Shown piece by piece: positions 24,848 through 33,700 of a stretch of 64,000 nucleotides of DNA. Every line of letters starts with the position of its first letter. Positions within the stretch are counted from its first letter, which is position 1. The notes beneath the pieces are model-generated. The model was not told the origin of the DNA, ran no database searches, and saw only the letters and a program-made list of their open reading frames with translations. The position numbers and the translations under genes are program-made. Origin of the DNA: Albibacterium profundi (lineage in GTDB: Bacteria; Bacteroidota; Bacteroidia; Sphingobacteriales; Sphingobacteriaceae); assembly GCF_042159835.1 (NCBI RefSeq), contig NZ_JBBVGT010000002.1:992001-1056000 (forward strand), read 5' to 3'.

Positions 24848-25843
24848 ATGGCGCAAATTTACGAAAATCAAAAGGCATTTCATTATAAATATCCTGAAAA
24901 TCACCCGATCGTGTCGCTGATATACTTATTGCTCTTTGTGATGATTGGCGCTTTCGTGTTCTCTTTACTAGGAATCGGGATCGGCTTCGCAATGCATGGA
25001 GTGGATATATTGAAGGATCTGCCAGCGTTAATGGGCGGAAATTCGGACGAAGGTATTTTATTCTTAAAGATCTTTCAGCTGGTTTCCAGTATCGGTGTTT
25101 TTGTTGTACCCAGTCTGCTGTTGCGAACATTTGAGCGAAAGCGTTCGTTTTATTATGATTTTTCAGGTCCCAAAGAACGTCAACTTATTTGGTTGACCAT
25201 CGGGATTATGCTCTTGGCGGGGCCAGTAATTGAAATTTCAGGTTATTTGAACCAACAGATGAAACTGCCCGAGAGCTTGGCGAATATGGAAGCTTGGATG
25301 GAGGCCAAGGAGCTTGAGATGAAGCTGGTAACTGAAAAAATGCTTCACGGTGTCAGTTTTTTGGATCTGCTTTTAAATCTAATCGTGGTAGCCGTTGTAC
25401 CCGCCATCGGCGAGGAATTGCTCTTCCGGGGTTCTTTGCAGCCGATTTTGACACGCTGGTTTAAAAACCCACATGTTGCCATTTGGGTGGCGGCGATTGT
25501 GTTCAGTGCCATCCACGTTCAATTCTACGGATTTATACCACGACTGCTGATGGGTGCTGCTTTTGGATATTTATTTTATTGGTCGAAAAGCATTTGGTTG
25601 CCTATCTTAGCGCACTTTTTGAATAATGCAGCTGCGGTTATACTCTTCTTTGTGGGACAGCGGCAAGGCAAAACCTATGAAGAGCTTAGCGAAGCGGACC
25701 TGTCGTACTGGCCGGTGGCAATTGTATGCGCTGGCATCTTGGTTTATTTATTTATCCGTTTCAAGAAGCTAAGCGAGGATGAAGATACCGGTGAAACGGG
25801 CGGATTAACCGATAACAAAGAGAAAAACGAGCTAGAGTCTTAA
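24848..25843 (+). CDS. CPBP-family intramembrane glutamic endopeptidase
   Basis: 331 residues from the ATG at 24848; an upstream in-frame TTG at 24818 is not needed. Polytopic membrane protein of the CAAX protease and bacteriocin-processing (CPBP/Abi) family. Motif 1 is IGEELLFRGSLQPIL (paired Glu, then Arg), motif 2 VFSAIHVQFYGFIPRLLMGAAFGYLF (conserved His) and motif 3 LPILAHFLNNAAAV (His and Asn). Membrane segments flank these, with a first pair at ~20-60. The hydrophilic C-terminus (LSEDEDTGETGGLTDNKEKNE) faces the cytoplasm presumably. Substrates of such proteins in Bacteroidota are unknown. Followed by the DUF2007 gene after 32 nt. Confidence 0.9.
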   Translation: MAQIYENQKAFHYKYPENHPIVSLIYLLLFVMIGAFVFSLLGIGIGFAMHGVDILKDLPALMGGNSDEGILFLKIFQLVSSIGVFVVPSLLLRTFERKRSFYYDFSGPKERQLIWLTIGIMLLAGPVIEISGYLNQQMKLPESLANMEAWMEAKELEMKLVTEKMLHGVSFLDLLLNLIVVAVVPAIGEELLFRGSLQPILTRWFKNPHVAIWVAAIVFSAIHVQFYGFIPRLLMGAAFGYLFYWSKSIWLPILAHFLNNAAAVILFFVGQRQGKTYEELSEADLSYWPVAIVCAGILVYLFIRFKKLSEDEDTGETGGLTDNKEKNELES

Positions 25844-25875
25844 AAAAAACAAAAACGTTTCTAAAGAAATATTGT

Positions 25876-26088
25876 ATGGAAAAAGATTGGAAAAAAATTT
25901 ACACCGGTACTAACTTTTACAAAGTGGAGCTGATCAGACAGGTTTTGGAGGACCGAGAAATTTCTGCAGTGGTCATGAACAAGCAAGACTCTTCGTATAA
26001 ATTTGGTCAAATAGAACTCTATGTTCATGAGCGCGATGAGGAGGGTGCGAAAGCAATTATCGAAGAAATGTCGGAAATTGAAGATTAA
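25876..26088 (+). CDS. DUF2007 domain-containing small protein
   Basis: 70-aa cytoplasmic protein. It is essentially one DUF2007 (putative signal-transducing, GlnB-like fold) domain: KKIYTGTNFYKVELIRQVLEDREISAVVMNKQDS, then the closing strand and helix QIELYVHERDEEGAKAIIEEM. Function of the family is unknown. It lies 5 nt before cdsA and after the CPBP protease gene, so the three probably form one transcript, a grouping found in other Bacteroidota as far as I recall. Confidence 0.85.
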   Translation: MEKDWKKIYTGTNFYKVELIRQVLEDREISAVVMNKQDSSYKFGQIELYVHERDEEGAKAIIEEMSEIED

Positions 26089-26093
26089 GTAGC

Positions 26094-26900
26094 ATGAAAA
26101 CAAGGGCGATAACAGGTATTGTATTTGTCATAGTGCTGGTGGGCTCCTTTTTATTGGGTCCGTGGGTATTCTCACTGTTTTTTGCTCTGATCGCACTTTT
26201 AAGTCTGAATGAGTTTTACGGTATTGTCGATAGCAATTCCGAGAAAATAAGCACCAACCGGGTTGTGGGGATTGCTGCGGGAGCTGGCTTGTTTGGCGGG
26301 GCTATTTTATTCCAGATGCACGTCATTACCTCTTCAGTCCTCTTGGCTCTGATTCCTTTGATCACCCTGCTTTTCTGGACGGAATTGTTCCGTAAGACCG
26401 GAAATCCTTTCGGCAATATTGCCTTCACTTTTCTGGGAATTATCTATGCGGTGGTTCCATTCGTTTTCTTCTATTTGCTAGGTTTTATTGACGGGTCGTA
26501 TGATTACCAATACCCATTGGGTTTTCTTATTTTGTTATGGGCAAGCGATACAGGCGCCTATCTGGCTGGCCGAAGTTTAGGGAAAACGAAGCTATTTGAA
26601 AGACATTCTCCTAAAAAGACATGGGAGGGCAGCTTTGGCGGACTGCTGATCAGTCTCCTAGCCGCGTTTATTTTATCACGTTATTTCGTAGGTCTGGAAA
26701 CGTGGGAATGGATGATCACGTCGGTTATTATAGTGGTTTTCGGCACCTATGGCGATTTGACCGAATCGATGTTGAAACGGAGCTATGGCATCAAGGATTC
26801 AGGGAATATCCTTCCGGGTCATGGTGGTTTTCTAGATCGCTTTGACGGGCTGTTATTATCGGCTCCTTTGGTTTATCTGTTTTTGATGTGGGTTGTGTGA
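26094..26900 (+). CDS. cdsA: phosphatidate cytidylyltransferase
   Basis: 268-aa integral membrane enzyme that makes CDP-diacylglycerol from CTP and phosphatidic acid, the branch point of phospholipid synthesis. About seven to eight hydrophobic helices are visible. The C-terminal signature is complete: LWASDTGAYLAGRSLGKTKLFERHSPKKTWEGSFGG (written here in two parts of the same stretch: SDTGAYLAGR and SPKKTWEGS), and GDLTESMLKRSYGIKDSGNILPGHGGFLDRFDGLL, whose KDSG and GHGGxLDRxD residues bind CTP and metal. The final 28 nt overlap the 3' end of the convergent hypothetical gene at 26873-27562. Confidence 0.95.
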   Translation: MKTRAITGIVFVIVLVGSFLLGPWVFSLFFALIALLSLNEFYGIVDSNSEKISTNRVVGIAAGAGLFGGAILFQMHVITSSVLLALIPLITLLFWTELFRKTGNPFGNIAFTFLGIIYAVVPFVFFYLLGFIDGSYDYQYPLGFLILLWASDTGAYLAGRSLGKTKLFERHSPKKTWEGSFGGLLISLLAAFILSRYFVGLETWEWMITSVIIVVFGTYGDLTESMLKRSYGIKDSGNILPGHGGFLDRFDGLLLSAPLVYLFLMWVV

Positions 26901-27562
26901 TCACGCTTTTTTTTAGGTCGCTTTTTTAACACCGATGCATCGGTATAATAACGGTACTCTTTATCACGATAGAATGGCATCTTATCGCCCAAGCCATGCC
27001 GGCTAGTTTGGTAAACAGCTTTGAAAAGCTTCTGCGCTCTCGGCTGGAAACGGATGACAGAATCGGCCCGAAAAGCCATCCCTTCATCGCGATTAAAAGC
27101 GAGGTGTTGAATAGCTTCAGGATTGTTGGCGGCCGCGAGTACATAAGCAACAACATTAGAAGGTCCGGAAATTCGCTTACCATCGCTTTCTCGTTTGACC
27201 GATCGGATGAGTAATCCTCCATAAGCTTCTTGTACGGCAGAACCATAGGTTAAATCGAGACCTCGACGGGTATGTGTGTACTTTTCTATGCCGATAAAAC
27301 GATGAAAATACCAAGAACCGGTAACTGACATCTTGGGGATAACCCGCTTAGGATATTGAAAAGCATGTGAATAGGGATCAGGATGTATTTCCTTTTGATA
27401 GAAATAAAATTCAAGTTCAAGTACTTCGAAGCTTTCATTACCGGCAATAAGCTGATAATCGATTAATATAAGCTTAGCCGCTTCTAGAAATCCGGCTTCA
27501 ACTTCTTCGGTTGTGCGACTCGTTTCGGCAATGCTCGACAGCGTTTTGTATAGTAAATCCAT
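26873..27562 (-). CDS. conserved hypothetical protein, 229 aa
   Basis: Cytoplasmic by appearance (no signal peptide, no membrane helix). It begins MDLLYKTLSSIAETSRTTEEV; a tract VLELEFYFYQKEIHPDPYSHAFQYPKRVIP, then GSWYFHRF, GLDLTYGS and LRS-like GGLLIRSVKR suggest an alpha/beta enzyme-like fold related to the DNA-3-methyladenine-glycosylase-sized proteins, but I do not recognise the family. The C-terminus is very basic (KKRPKKKRDHTTHIKNR) and overlaps cdsA by 28 bp on the other strand. It is divergent from the DUF2461 gene with ~58 nt between start codons. No function is claimed. Confidence 0.75.
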   Translation of the reverse strand: MDLLYKTLSSIAETSRTTEEVEAGFLEAAKLILIDYQLIAGNESFEVLELEFYFYQKEIHPDPYSHAFQYPKRVIPKMSVTGSWYFHRFIGIEKYTHTRRGLDLTYGSAVQEAYGGLLIRSVKRESDGKRISGPSNVVAYVLAAANNPEAIQHLAFNRDEGMAFRADSVIRFQPRAQKLFKAVYQTSRHGLGDKMPFYRDKEYRYYTDASVLKKRPKKKRDHTTHIKNR

Positions 27563-27607
27563 TTATACTAAATTTACGAAAAAAGAGAGCCGACCGCAAA
27601 TTATCGC

Positions 27608-27615
27608 TATTTTTG
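27608..27615 (+). promoter_or_regulatory. Bacteroidota -7 promoter box of the DUF2461 gene
   Basis: TATTTTTG fits TAnnTTTG and ends 5 nt before the ATG at 27621, which decides between that start and an upstream in-frame alternative at 27513. Confidence 0.55.
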
Positions 27616-27620
27616 ATCAA

Positions 27621-28295
27621 ATGAAAGTATTTCCTAGTACCTTTAAATTTCTTAAAGACCTCGCTAAAAACAATAATCGGGAATGGTTTAACGAACATAA
27701 AGAAGCTCGCTACGAAAAGGAACGGGAGCTGTTTATTGACTTTGCCGGTAGCATTCGCGATGGATTGGCTACGATGGACAATCGTATCCCACGAGATTTG
27801 CCGGTTTCTAAGTTTGTATACCGGATCTACCGTGACATACGTTTTAGCAAGGATAAGACACCTTACAAAAGATATTTTTCTGCTGCCTACTCGTCCGAAG
27901 GGCGAGTAACTGACATTCCTGGATACTATCTTCATATCCAACCGGGAAACAGTTTTATGACATCTGGATTATGGCATCCTGACAAGGAGAAGCTAGCAGC
28001 TGTGCGACAAGAGATTGATTATAATAGCGAACATTTCCGTTCCATTGTAGAAAATACCGACTTCAAGAAATACCTAACACTAGATCAGGAAGATAAATTA
28101 AAACGTGCACCGGCCGGTTATGCGATTGACGATCCAAATATAGAGTACTTACGATTGAAGAGCTTTACGGCAACTGCGGCTTTATCGGATGATGAGTTAA
28201 CAAGGGACGATGCTGATAAATTGGTGTTGGAACGATGTCGATTGATGCAGCCTTTCATACAGTTCCTGCATGAGGCACTGGAGGAGGTGAAATAA
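27621..28295 (+). CDS. DUF2461 domain-containing protein
   Basis: 224 residues from the ATG at 27621 (MKVFPSTFKFLKDLAKNNNREWFNEHKEAR), the canonical beginning of DUF2461 proteins; a longer frame from 27513 overlaps the divergent gene and includes a -7 box, so it is not used. Further family features: SKFVYRIYRDIRFSKDKTPYKRYFSAAYSSEG, PGYYLHIQPGNSFMTSGLWHPDKEKLAAVRQEI and LKRAPAGYAIDDPNIEYLRLKSFT. Soluble and cytoplasmic. Related to the yeast/bacterial TIGR02453 family of unknown function. Not tied to its neighbours in an operon. Confidence 0.9.
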   Translation: MKVFPSTFKFLKDLAKNNNREWFNEHKEARYEKERELFIDFAGSIRDGLATMDNRIPRDLPVSKFVYRIYRDIRFSKDKTPYKRYFSAAYSSEGRVTDIPGYYLHIQPGNSFMTSGLWHPDKEKLAAVRQEIDYNSEHFRSIVENTDFKKYLTLDQEDKLKRAPAGYAIDDPNIEYLRLKSFTATAALSDDELTRDDADKLVLERCRLMQPFIQFLHEALEEVK

Positions 28296-28489
28296 GGTCT
28301 GTATTATATTTTCTTTGTCAAAGTACAATCTTTACACCTTATGATAAATATATACCGTTCTAAAGAAATGGGCATAGAGCAGTAAATTATTTCATTTTCA
28401 AAAGATGGAATCGTAGTAAACATCCAGTGTCCTTCGTCAAGCAAAACAATATGCTATAAAGTCGGGCAACTAATTTTTTAGTTAATAAC

Positions 28490-28520
28490 TTGCTGTTAAT
28501 AAACTAAAAGATTAGTTTTG
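28490..28520 (+). promoter_or_regulatory. promoter: -33 TTG and -7 TAGTTTTG
   Basis: TTG at 28490-28492 and TAGTTTTG at 28513-28520, separated by 20 bp, match the Bacteroidota sigma-A consensus in both sequence and spacing. It lies 17 nt upstream of the ATG at 28538. Just before it, AACTAA (28468-28473) and TTAGTT (28478-28483) form a small dyad. Confidence 0.65.
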
Positions 28521-28537
28521 GTAATAGCGAGATTTAT

Positions 28538-29584
28538 ATGAAATATTTACGGTTACTTTTATCTCTTTTATTATGCTTAACGGCAAACAATATATTTGCG
28601 CAAAGTGAAGCAAATGCCTCCTTCACAAAAGCTATGAGTATTACAGATGCAGATCCAGAAAACTATATTGCTCCTTTAAAAGCATTAAAGAACATTCCAG
28701 TTGACGAAGACGACTTAGGAGGATTAAGTATGTGGCTCCAAGCAATGATGACGTATAATTCATTTTTGGGTGATTATGATAGTACGTTGTATTATTCGGA
28801 CGCTAGACACCGAGATTTAATAGATACTATTCAAACTAAAGTCGATACAAACTTTGTTCTTGAACATGAATTTATTGATGCAACTCACTATATAACTGAT
28901 AAAGCGAAACAACATCAAGTAACAATGATCAATGAAGCACATCATAGTCCATTTCACCGTGCCTTTATCATGGAAATGTTAGTCGACTTTTGTGAGGCGG
29001 GATACGACTATCTTGCAATAGAGACTCTACAAGACTCATTGATCAATGTCAATCAAAAATTAACATACCAAACAGGATATTATAGTCGAGAGCCTCTTTT
29101 TGGTGAGCTGATACGTTACGCTTTACGACTTGGCTTCCATCTTGTTCCATATGAATCTCAAGAAAAGTGTGACAATAAGAGCTCGGAGCGGAATTATTGC
29201 AACAGCTTCCGCGATTCCATTATGGCAGTCAATCTGAGCAAAGTTATAGAGAAAGACAATCAAGCGAAAATTCTAGTCTATGCTGGGTACGATCATGTGC
29301 ATAAGGGCAATAGCAACGGCTGGAAAAAGATGGCCGAATACTTCTGGGAGATGACAGGCGTCGAACCTTTCTCTATCGATCAGACGGCACAGATAGAACA
29401 TTTTTATCCGCAACGAGAAGAGAAGGAATTTGCAGCAGTAAATTCATTAAAACAGATAAAAAAACCAGTTGTAGCTATTAAAAATGGAAAAGCGTGGCAT
29501 GGTAAGTTTGTTGATGTTTCTGTGATATATCCACGCTATCGACAAAAAAACACCGTCCGAGCTTTTATCAAATTGGAGGGTTAA
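28538..29584 (+). CDS. exported EreA/ChaN-like protein, C-terminus cut by a probable frameshift
   Basis: 348 residues with a signal peptide (MKYLRLLLSLLLCLTANNIFAQ). An N-terminal helical region (~25-115) precedes a region beginning HQVTMINEAHHSPFHRAFIMEML, in which Glu-His and following His residues resemble the active-site start of the erythromycin esterase/ChaN/TraB-like superfamily; further pieces are YDYLAIETLQDSL, GYYSREPLFGELIRYALRLGF and LVYAGYDHVHKGNSNGWKKMAEYF. The assignment is by pattern and tentative. The reading frame stops at 29582-29584, but the next frame continues without a stop (29585-29799) in a protein-like way, so one G was probably lost in GGAGGG at 29575-29580. Base composition is AT-rich compared with its neighbours. 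Confidence 0.65.
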   Translation: MKYLRLLLSLLLCLTANNIFAQSEANASFTKAMSITDADPENYIAPLKALKNIPVDEDDLGGLSMWLQAMMTYNSFLGDYDSTLYYSDARHRDLIDTIQTKVDTNFVLEHEFIDATHYITDKAKQHQVTMINEAHHSPFHRAFIMEMLVDFCEAGYDYLAIETLQDSLINVNQKLTYQTGYYSREPLFGELIRYALRLGFHLVPYESQEKCDNKSSERNYCNSFRDSIMAVNLSKVIEKDNQAKILVYAGYDHVHKGNSNGWKKMAEYFWEMTGVEPFSIDQTAQIEHFYPQREEKEFAAVNSLKQIKKPVVAIKNGKAWHGKFVDVSVIYPRYRQKNTVRAFIKLEG

Positions 29585-29799
29585 GGTACCCGTACGAAGT
29601 CGATGACATAAATTTGGCGAACGGCTATATCGTTCAAGCTTTTTATAAAAATGAAGAGCCTGGTATCCGTATTCCTGCAGATCAATTAGTAATCGGAAAG
29701 AAGAAAGGAGAATTGTATCTTTTCCCAGGGGACTATATCCTTGAAATAAAAGACGAACTGGGCATCTTGAAGGAAAAAAGAGAAATCTGTATAAATTAA
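29585..29799 (+). pseudogene. C-terminal remnant of the frameshifted EreA/ChaN-like gene
   Basis: Read in the frame of 29584, this stretch gives RYPYEVDDINLANGYIVQAF, then YKNEEPGIRIPADQLVIG and KKKGELYLFPGDYILEI, ending at a stop before 29800. It has no ATG of its own and its first residues join naturally onto the last codons of the preceding gene (FIKLEG + LRYPYEV). The simplest reading is one 420-aa protein broken by a 1-nt deletion; a sequencing error or programmed frameshift could give the same picture. The C-terminal part looks like a small beta-domain. Confidence 0.65.
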
Positions 29800-29803
29800 G
29801 ACC

Positions 29804-30013
29804 TTATTTTCTCAAAGGTTTAAGCAAATATTCCAGACCGTTGAGCTTGATTTCATACATGGTAGCCATTAGCCCGCCGAGTTTCCCTGCGGGGAAGCCT
29901 TTTTCTTGATACCAAACCAAATAATGTTCGGGGAGATCGCATATCAAACGATCTTTATATTTGCCATAGGGCATACGAGTTTGGACAAGCGCCATCAAAA
30001 GTTCTGGATTCAT
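29804..30013 (-). CDS. DUF3820 family protein
   Basis: 69-aa cytoplasmic protein with the DUF3820 core MPYGKYKDRLICDLPEHYLVWY followed by KGFPAGKLGGLMATMYEIKLNGLEYLLKPL. The family's function is unknown; similar short domains occur in exonuclease-associated proteins. Its start region (ATGAATCCAGA) lies inside the left 23-bp direct repeat, whose upstream half is a copy of the end of mfd. This shows that it once overlapped the mfd stop codon (ATGA) and was split from mfd by the toxin-antitoxin insertion. It may now be transcribed from the cassette promoter. Confidence 0.85.
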   Translation of the reverse strand: MNPELLMALVQTRMPYGKYKDRLICDLPEHYLVWYQEKGFPAGKLGGLMATMYEIKLNGLEYLLKPLRK

Positions 30014-30025
30014 GCGTCGGCGAGT
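30003..30025. repeat. left 23-bp direct repeat flanking the MntA-HepT cassette
   Basis: 22 of 23 bases equal 30739-30761 (one difference at 30017, T versus C). On the minus strand it holds a decayed copy of the last codons of mfd and the genuine start of the DUF3820 gene. Confidence 0.9.
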
Positions 30026-30029
30026 ATGA

Positions 30030-30386
30030 TTATTTTGTTTTTTCGATATTCTCCAATATCCCCTGTATCTTTACCTTTAGGTCAGGCAAGTCATGGGTCG
30101 CAATCTCCCAAACAACATGGAAATCAACACCAAAATATTCATGTATAGATACGTTTCGGAAACCTTTAATTGCCTTCCAGGGTATATCTGAGTGTTCTGT
30201 TTTAAGTTTTTCTGACAAAGCATTGCATGCTTCTCCAATAATTTCAATCTGCTTAACAGTAGCAAAACGTTTTTCTGAGTTTTCCAAAAATTCATTATAA
30301 AAAACATGGAGAATATATCTTTCAACTGAATTTATAGCATCCAGAATATGGAGTAACCTAACCTTATCTCCCAACTCACTCTTCAT
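30030..30386 (-). CDS. hepT: HepT-like toxin (DUF86, HEPN domain)
   Basis: 118-aa HEPN-fold protein, toxin of the HepT/MntA type VII-like system. The catalytic/target motif is RNVSIHEY (Arg-X4-His-X-Tyr) at ~82-89: Arg and His form the RNase site, and the Tyr is the residue that MntA AMPylates. Helical throughout: DKVRLLHILDAINSVERYILHVF, FATVKQIEIIGEACNALSEKLK, DIPWKAIKGFRNVSIHEYFGVD. It overlaps the 3' end of mntA by 11 bp, so the two are translationally coupled with the antitoxin first. The gene ends 5 nt before the left repeat of the cassette. Confidence 0.92.
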   Translation of the reverse strand: MKSELGDKVRLLHILDAINSVERYILHVFYNEFLENSEKRFATVKQIEIIGEACNALSEKLKTEHSDIPWKAIKGFRNVSIHEYFGVDFHVVWEIATHDLPDLKVKIQGILENIEKTK

Positions 30387-30669
30387 AGATTAGCACTTTA
30401 TCCTCGTCGATGATATTCTTGATATATGGTGATATACCCTCAGAACTTATCAAATCGACTTTACGTTTCAAGATATTTTCAAGTTCCTCCTTAAATATAA
30501 AAAACTTCAATCCAATAGGCTGACTATGATCTAACTCAACAAGAATATCGACATCGCTATCATTTAAGGCCTCATTCCGCGAATATGATCCAAATAGATA
30601 AGCCCGTTTCACTGGTCTACTAGTGAAATATTTTTTTAATTGGGCGATATGTTTAGCAGTCAATTTCAT
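30376..30669 (-). CDS. mntA: MntA-type nucleotidyltransferase antitoxin
   Basis: 97 residues from the ATG at 30669 (MKLTAKHIAQLKKYFTSRPV). A longer frame starting at 30735 is rejected: a -7 box (TATCTTTG, minus strand, 30682-30689) lies just upstream of 30669. The minimal nucleotidyltransferase motif GSYSRNEALNDSDVDILVEL is complete (GS-X10-D-X-D), followed by the third acidic strand KRKVDLISSEGI. MntA antitoxins neutralise HepT by adding AMP to its Tyr. It overlaps hepT by 11 bp. The cassette carries its own promoter, in keeping with an acquired module. Confidence 0.92.
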   Translation of the reverse strand: MKLTAKHIAQLKKYFTSRPVKRAYLFGSYSRNEALNDSDVDILVELDHSQPIGLKFFIFKEELENILKRKVDLISSEGISPYIKNIIDEDKVLIYEE

Positions 30670-30681
30670 ACAATCGAATAA

Positions 30682-30689
30682 CAAAGATA
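30682..30689 (-). promoter_or_regulatory. -7 box of the MntA-HepT cassette
   Basis: On the minus strand TATCTTTG ends 12 nt before the mntA ATG. It lies inside the inserted segment, so the cassette brings its own promoter. Confidence 0.55.
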
Positions 30690-30738
30690 TCAAAACCAGT
30701 TGAATAAATTTTAGAAAAGGGCTATATAACCACAAATC

Positions 30739-30761
30739 TCTGGATTCATGCGCCGGCGAGT
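30739..30761. repeat. right 23-bp direct repeat flanking the MntA-HepT cassette
   Basis: Equals 30003-30025 except at one base. On the minus strand it contains the true last codons and stop of mfd (CTCGCCGGCGCATGA) and an orphan copy of the DUF3820 start. Confidence 0.9.
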
Positions 30762-33700
30762 TCTTTTAAAATATCTATCGCTTGTTTGATGTCAAAGATG
30801 CGATCGAAACCGATGCGGAGCGTGCCTTTGACTTCCTTTAAATTACAAATCGAAGGGTTCCGCTGTACAAAGTCGAGCACCATGCCAAAACGGTCACTTT
30901 CGAAATAAGACGACTGCTTATCGCTGACAAAATAACCTCTTAGAACATTCTTTTTATAGGACACCTTTTCGAATCCGATTTTCTTACCATACCACTGCAA
31001 ACGGAGGGTATTGAAAAGTTCATTGACTTCAATCGGTAGAGGCCCAAAGCGGTCGAGCAGCTCTTTTTTGAACGACTGTAACTGTTCCTCGTTCTCTAGC
31101 GTAGAAAGCTGTGAGTACAAGTTGTAGCGCTCGGTAATATTGGTGACATAATCGCTCGGGATATGCACCTCTAAGTCGGTATCCACTTGGGTAAAATTTA
31201 CAAATTCGCGTGGCTTGTCATCGGTAAAGAGCCCGCTAAACTCTTCGTCTTTCAACTCCTGGATGGCTTCGTCGAGTATCTTATGGTACATCTCAAAGCC
31301 AATTTCTGCAATGAACCCGCTTTGTTCTGCGCCCAATAAATTACCGCTTCCCCGGATATCCAAGTCGCGCATAGCCACATTGAAACCACTCCCTAAATCG
31401 GAAAATTCTTCGATTGCACTAAGTCGCTTACGTGCTTCGCTGGTTAGTGTGGATAATGGTGGGCTCAATAGATAACAAAATGCTTTTTTATTGGAACGAC
31501 CGACGCGACCACGCATTTGGTGCAAATCGCTCAAACCAAACATATGGGCATGGTTGATAATAATTGTATTGGCATTTGAAATATCCAATCCGGCTTCGAT
31601 GATGGTGGTCGCAACCAAGACATCATAGTCGTGGTTAATGAACTTCAACATCACATCCTCCAGCTGATCGCCTTCCAACTGCCCATGCGCAATGCCGACA
31701 CGTGCTTGGGGAACCAACTTTTTAATCATTCCGCCCAACTGCTCCAGGTCGTTAACGCGGTTATGGATAAAGAACACCTGTCCTCCACGGTCTATTTCAT
31801 AGGCCACGGCCTCCTTAATCAGGGTTTCATTAAACACATGCAATTCGGTTTGCACCGGAATCCGATTAGGTGGAGGCGTACTGATAATACTCAGGTCGCG
31901 CGCGCCCATTAATGAAAAATGCAAGGTCCGCGGAATAGGCGTTGCCGTTAGTGTCAGGGTATCTACGTTAGCTCGCAATTGCTTCAACTTTTCCTTTACG
32001 GAAACACCAAACTTCTGTTCCTCGTCGATGATGAGCAGTCCGAGATCTTTGAATTTCACATCTTTACTGACCAGACGGTGGGTACCGATAATGATGTCGA
32101 TCTTACCTTCTTTGAGTTTCGTGAGAGTTTCCTTAATCTGCTTGGATGTTTTAAAGCGATTGATATAATCGATGGTCACCGGAAAACCGTTTAATCGTTC
32201 GGAAAAAGTCCGATGATGCTGTGAAGCTAAGATCGTTGTAGGAACCAGAATGGCGACTTGCTTACTGTCGGCTACCGCTTTAAAGGCAGCACGAACGGCA
32301 ATCTCCGTTTTTCCAAAACCCACATCCCCGCATACGAGCCGATCCATCGGGTGCGGCGATTCCATATCTTTCTTTACATCGACCGTCGCTTTCTCCTGAT
32401 CTGGTGTATCTTCATAGATAAAAGATGCTTCCAGTTCGTTCTGCAAATAAGTGTCGGGTGAGAATGAGTTACCTGTTTCTGCTTTTCGTTGTGCGTATAG
32501 CTTGATTAGGTCACGGGCAATGTCTTTAACTTTTTTTTTCGTCGTCCGTTTAAGCTTCTCCCAAGTATCCGTCCCCAGCTTATTCATTTTCGGCACGGTA
32601 CCTTCTTTACCAGAGTACTTCGATATCCGGTTCAATGAGTTGATGTTAACGTATAGAAGATCGTTATCGGCATACACCAAACGAATCATCTCCTGAGTTT
32701 TTCCGTTGACTTCAATCTTTTCTAGTCCCGCATATTTTCCTACGCCATGATCTATATGCGTGATATAGTCGCCCGCTTTCAGATCCCGAAGATCTTTCAG
32801 CGTGATAGCTTGTGAACGCGAATAACCCTTATTTAGCTTATATTTATAATAGCGATCGAAGATCTGATGATCGGTATAAGCCATGAGCTTCAGCGTGTCA
32901 TCTGAAAAACCCTGACGCAATGCTAAATGGATGGGCGTGAAGGAAACCGACGGGTCGATATCCTCGAGTATGGTCAGCAGGCGTTCAATTTGCTTTGTCG
33001 AATCACTAAAAACATAGGTATCAAACTTCGCACTCGTGCCCTCTTTCAGATGATGGATCAACAAGTTGAAGTCTTTATTGAACGATGGTTGAGGACGTTG
33101 GTCGAATTGAATCTGCACATCGGCTTGATAAAAAAACTGTTTACCAAACTCGATAATTGGAAAATCTTGGACTTGGACGGCAAGTAAGCTGTCGTCAGTA
33201 AAATTAAACTTAGGATCAATCCATTCTGGGTTTTGTTCTTTCTCTTCGGCCGACAATGCTTGCCACAGAGCGGTTGCTTTTTTATAGCCTGCTTTGAGGA
33301 TATCGAGCGTGAACTGTACGTCTTTGAACCAGATCACGGAATGAGGATCGATATACTCTAACAAGGAAATATTGCTTTCCGTCAAAAACTTGGCTTGTAC
33401 ATTGGGAAGGATGGTAACGTGATTGATTTTGTTGACAGAAAGCTGACTTTCTATATCAAAGGTTCGAATGCTTTCAATGGTGTTGCCAAAAAACTCGATC
33501 CGGTACGGGTGGTCATTTGAAAATGAGAAGATGTCGACAATACCCCCACGAATGGCAAATTGTCCCGGCTCATAAACGAAATCGACCCGCTCAAAGTCGT
33601 ATTCAATCAGAAACTCATTGATAAAATCAATATCGAGCTGAGTATCCTGTCTTATCTCCAGCGTGTTTTTATCCAAGTCCCCCCTGTTAATCACCTTTTC

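Larger units (their letters stand above)
30026..30738 (-). mobile_element. inserted toxin-antitoxin cassette (promoter-mntA-hepT), 713 bp between direct repeats
   Basis: The block between the two 23-bp repeats contains a -7 box, mntA and hepT and nothing else. Removing it together with one repeat restores a plausible ancestral arrangement in which mfd and the DUF3820 gene overlap by ATGA. No recombinase or transposase lies inside. The mechanism of entry is unknown; the repeats could be a target duplication or recombination sites. Confidence 0.65.
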
